This document shows, piece by piece, positions 13,327-13,363 of a stretch of DNA of 13,363 nucleotides (position 1 is its first letter; the number at the start of each line of letters is the position of its first letter). A program made the translations under genes and the position numbers. The stretch covers positions 1-13,363 of the forward strand of contig CALFSY010000172.1 in the NCBI GenBank assembly GCA_937916365.1, in the 5' to 3' direction. Under the pieces are notes generated by a model. It had not been told where the DNA came from. It searched no databases and was given only the letters and a program-made list of their open reading frames with translations. Source of the DNA: an uncultured Jannaschia sp. (lineage in GTDB: Bacteria > Pseudomonadota > Alphaproteobacteria > Rhodobacterales > Rhodobacteraceae).

Positions 13327-13363
13327 ATGACTGCCCCCAAAGTATTGGTTTCTGACAAATTGT
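13327..13363 (+). CDS. serA: D-3-phosphoglycerate dehydrogenase, first 12 codons (partial)
   Basis: ATG 13327 opens a frame reading MTAPKVLVSDKL to the window edge. This matches the start of alphaproteobacterial SerA proteins, which begin M(x)APKVLVSDKLS. SerA oxidises 3-phosphoglycerate to 3-phosphohydroxypyruvate, the substrate of SerC encoded upstream on the same strand. A weak ribosome-binding site (TGGA) lies about 9-10 nt before the ATG. Only 12 residues are visible, but the exact N-terminal match together with serC 530 bp upstream makes the call good. Confidence 0.75.
   Translation, partial: MTAPKVLVSDKL

Noticed and set aside
1..13363. CRISPR array, insertion sequence or rRNA
   Set aside because: No regularly spaced direct repeats, no transposase-like protein and no rRNA-like sequence were seen on either strand.

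Overview
The gene families point to an alphaproteobacterium, most likely a Rhodobacterales (roseobacter-type) genome. The main clues are a serC...serA serine-biosynthesis locus whose SerC and SerA sequences have the alphaproteobacterial form, a serC-type leader hairpin, and moderate GC with very GC-poor intergenic stretches. All gene calls come from reading the sequence and recalling protein families. No database search was run.

Region by region. (1) 1-867: the tail of a phage or GTA-like lysis module. It holds the end of an unidentified gene, an inner-membrane spanin (Rz-like) and an outer-membrane lipoprotein spanin (Rz1-like) that starts inside it in another frame, closed by a strong intrinsic terminator. 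(2) 868-1954: a sparse, AT-rich stretch with inverted repeats and one membrane-anchored hypothetical protein on the minus strand. (3) 1955-7890, minus strand: a surface-polysaccharide cluster. In transcription order it has a family-2 glycosyltransferase, an ATP-grasp enzyme, a broken FkbM methyltransferase, an FdtA/QdtA-type sugar ketoisomerase, an FdtB/QdtB-type aminotransferase and a Gfo/Idh/MocA oxidoreductase. The ketoisomerase and aminotransferase predict a dTDP-3-amino-3,6-dideoxyhexose (Fuc3N or Qui3N). The three middle genes overlap by 4 nt at each junction, so they are probably translationally coupled. (4) 7891-9500: a long inverted repeat, a two-gene minus-strand unit (a 40-residue small ORF plus an NTF2-like protein, ATGA overlap) and a divergent AraC-type regulator. 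(5) 9518-11034: an orphan EnvZ-like histidine kinase (minus) and tRNA-Asn(GTT) (plus). (6) 11151-11497: a small HEPN-motif gene broken by a one-base deficit in a run of seven T. (7) 11566-13363: serC with a structured leader, a DUF805 membrane protein, and the first 12 codons of serA at the window edge.

The most interesting items are the unannotated 40-residue ORF that shares the AraC divergent promoter region, the two broken genes (FkbM with its FEPxP segment lost; HEPN with a homopolymer frameshift), the nested spanin pair, and an amino-sugar cluster that has an ATP-grasp enzyme but no visible N-acyltransferase.
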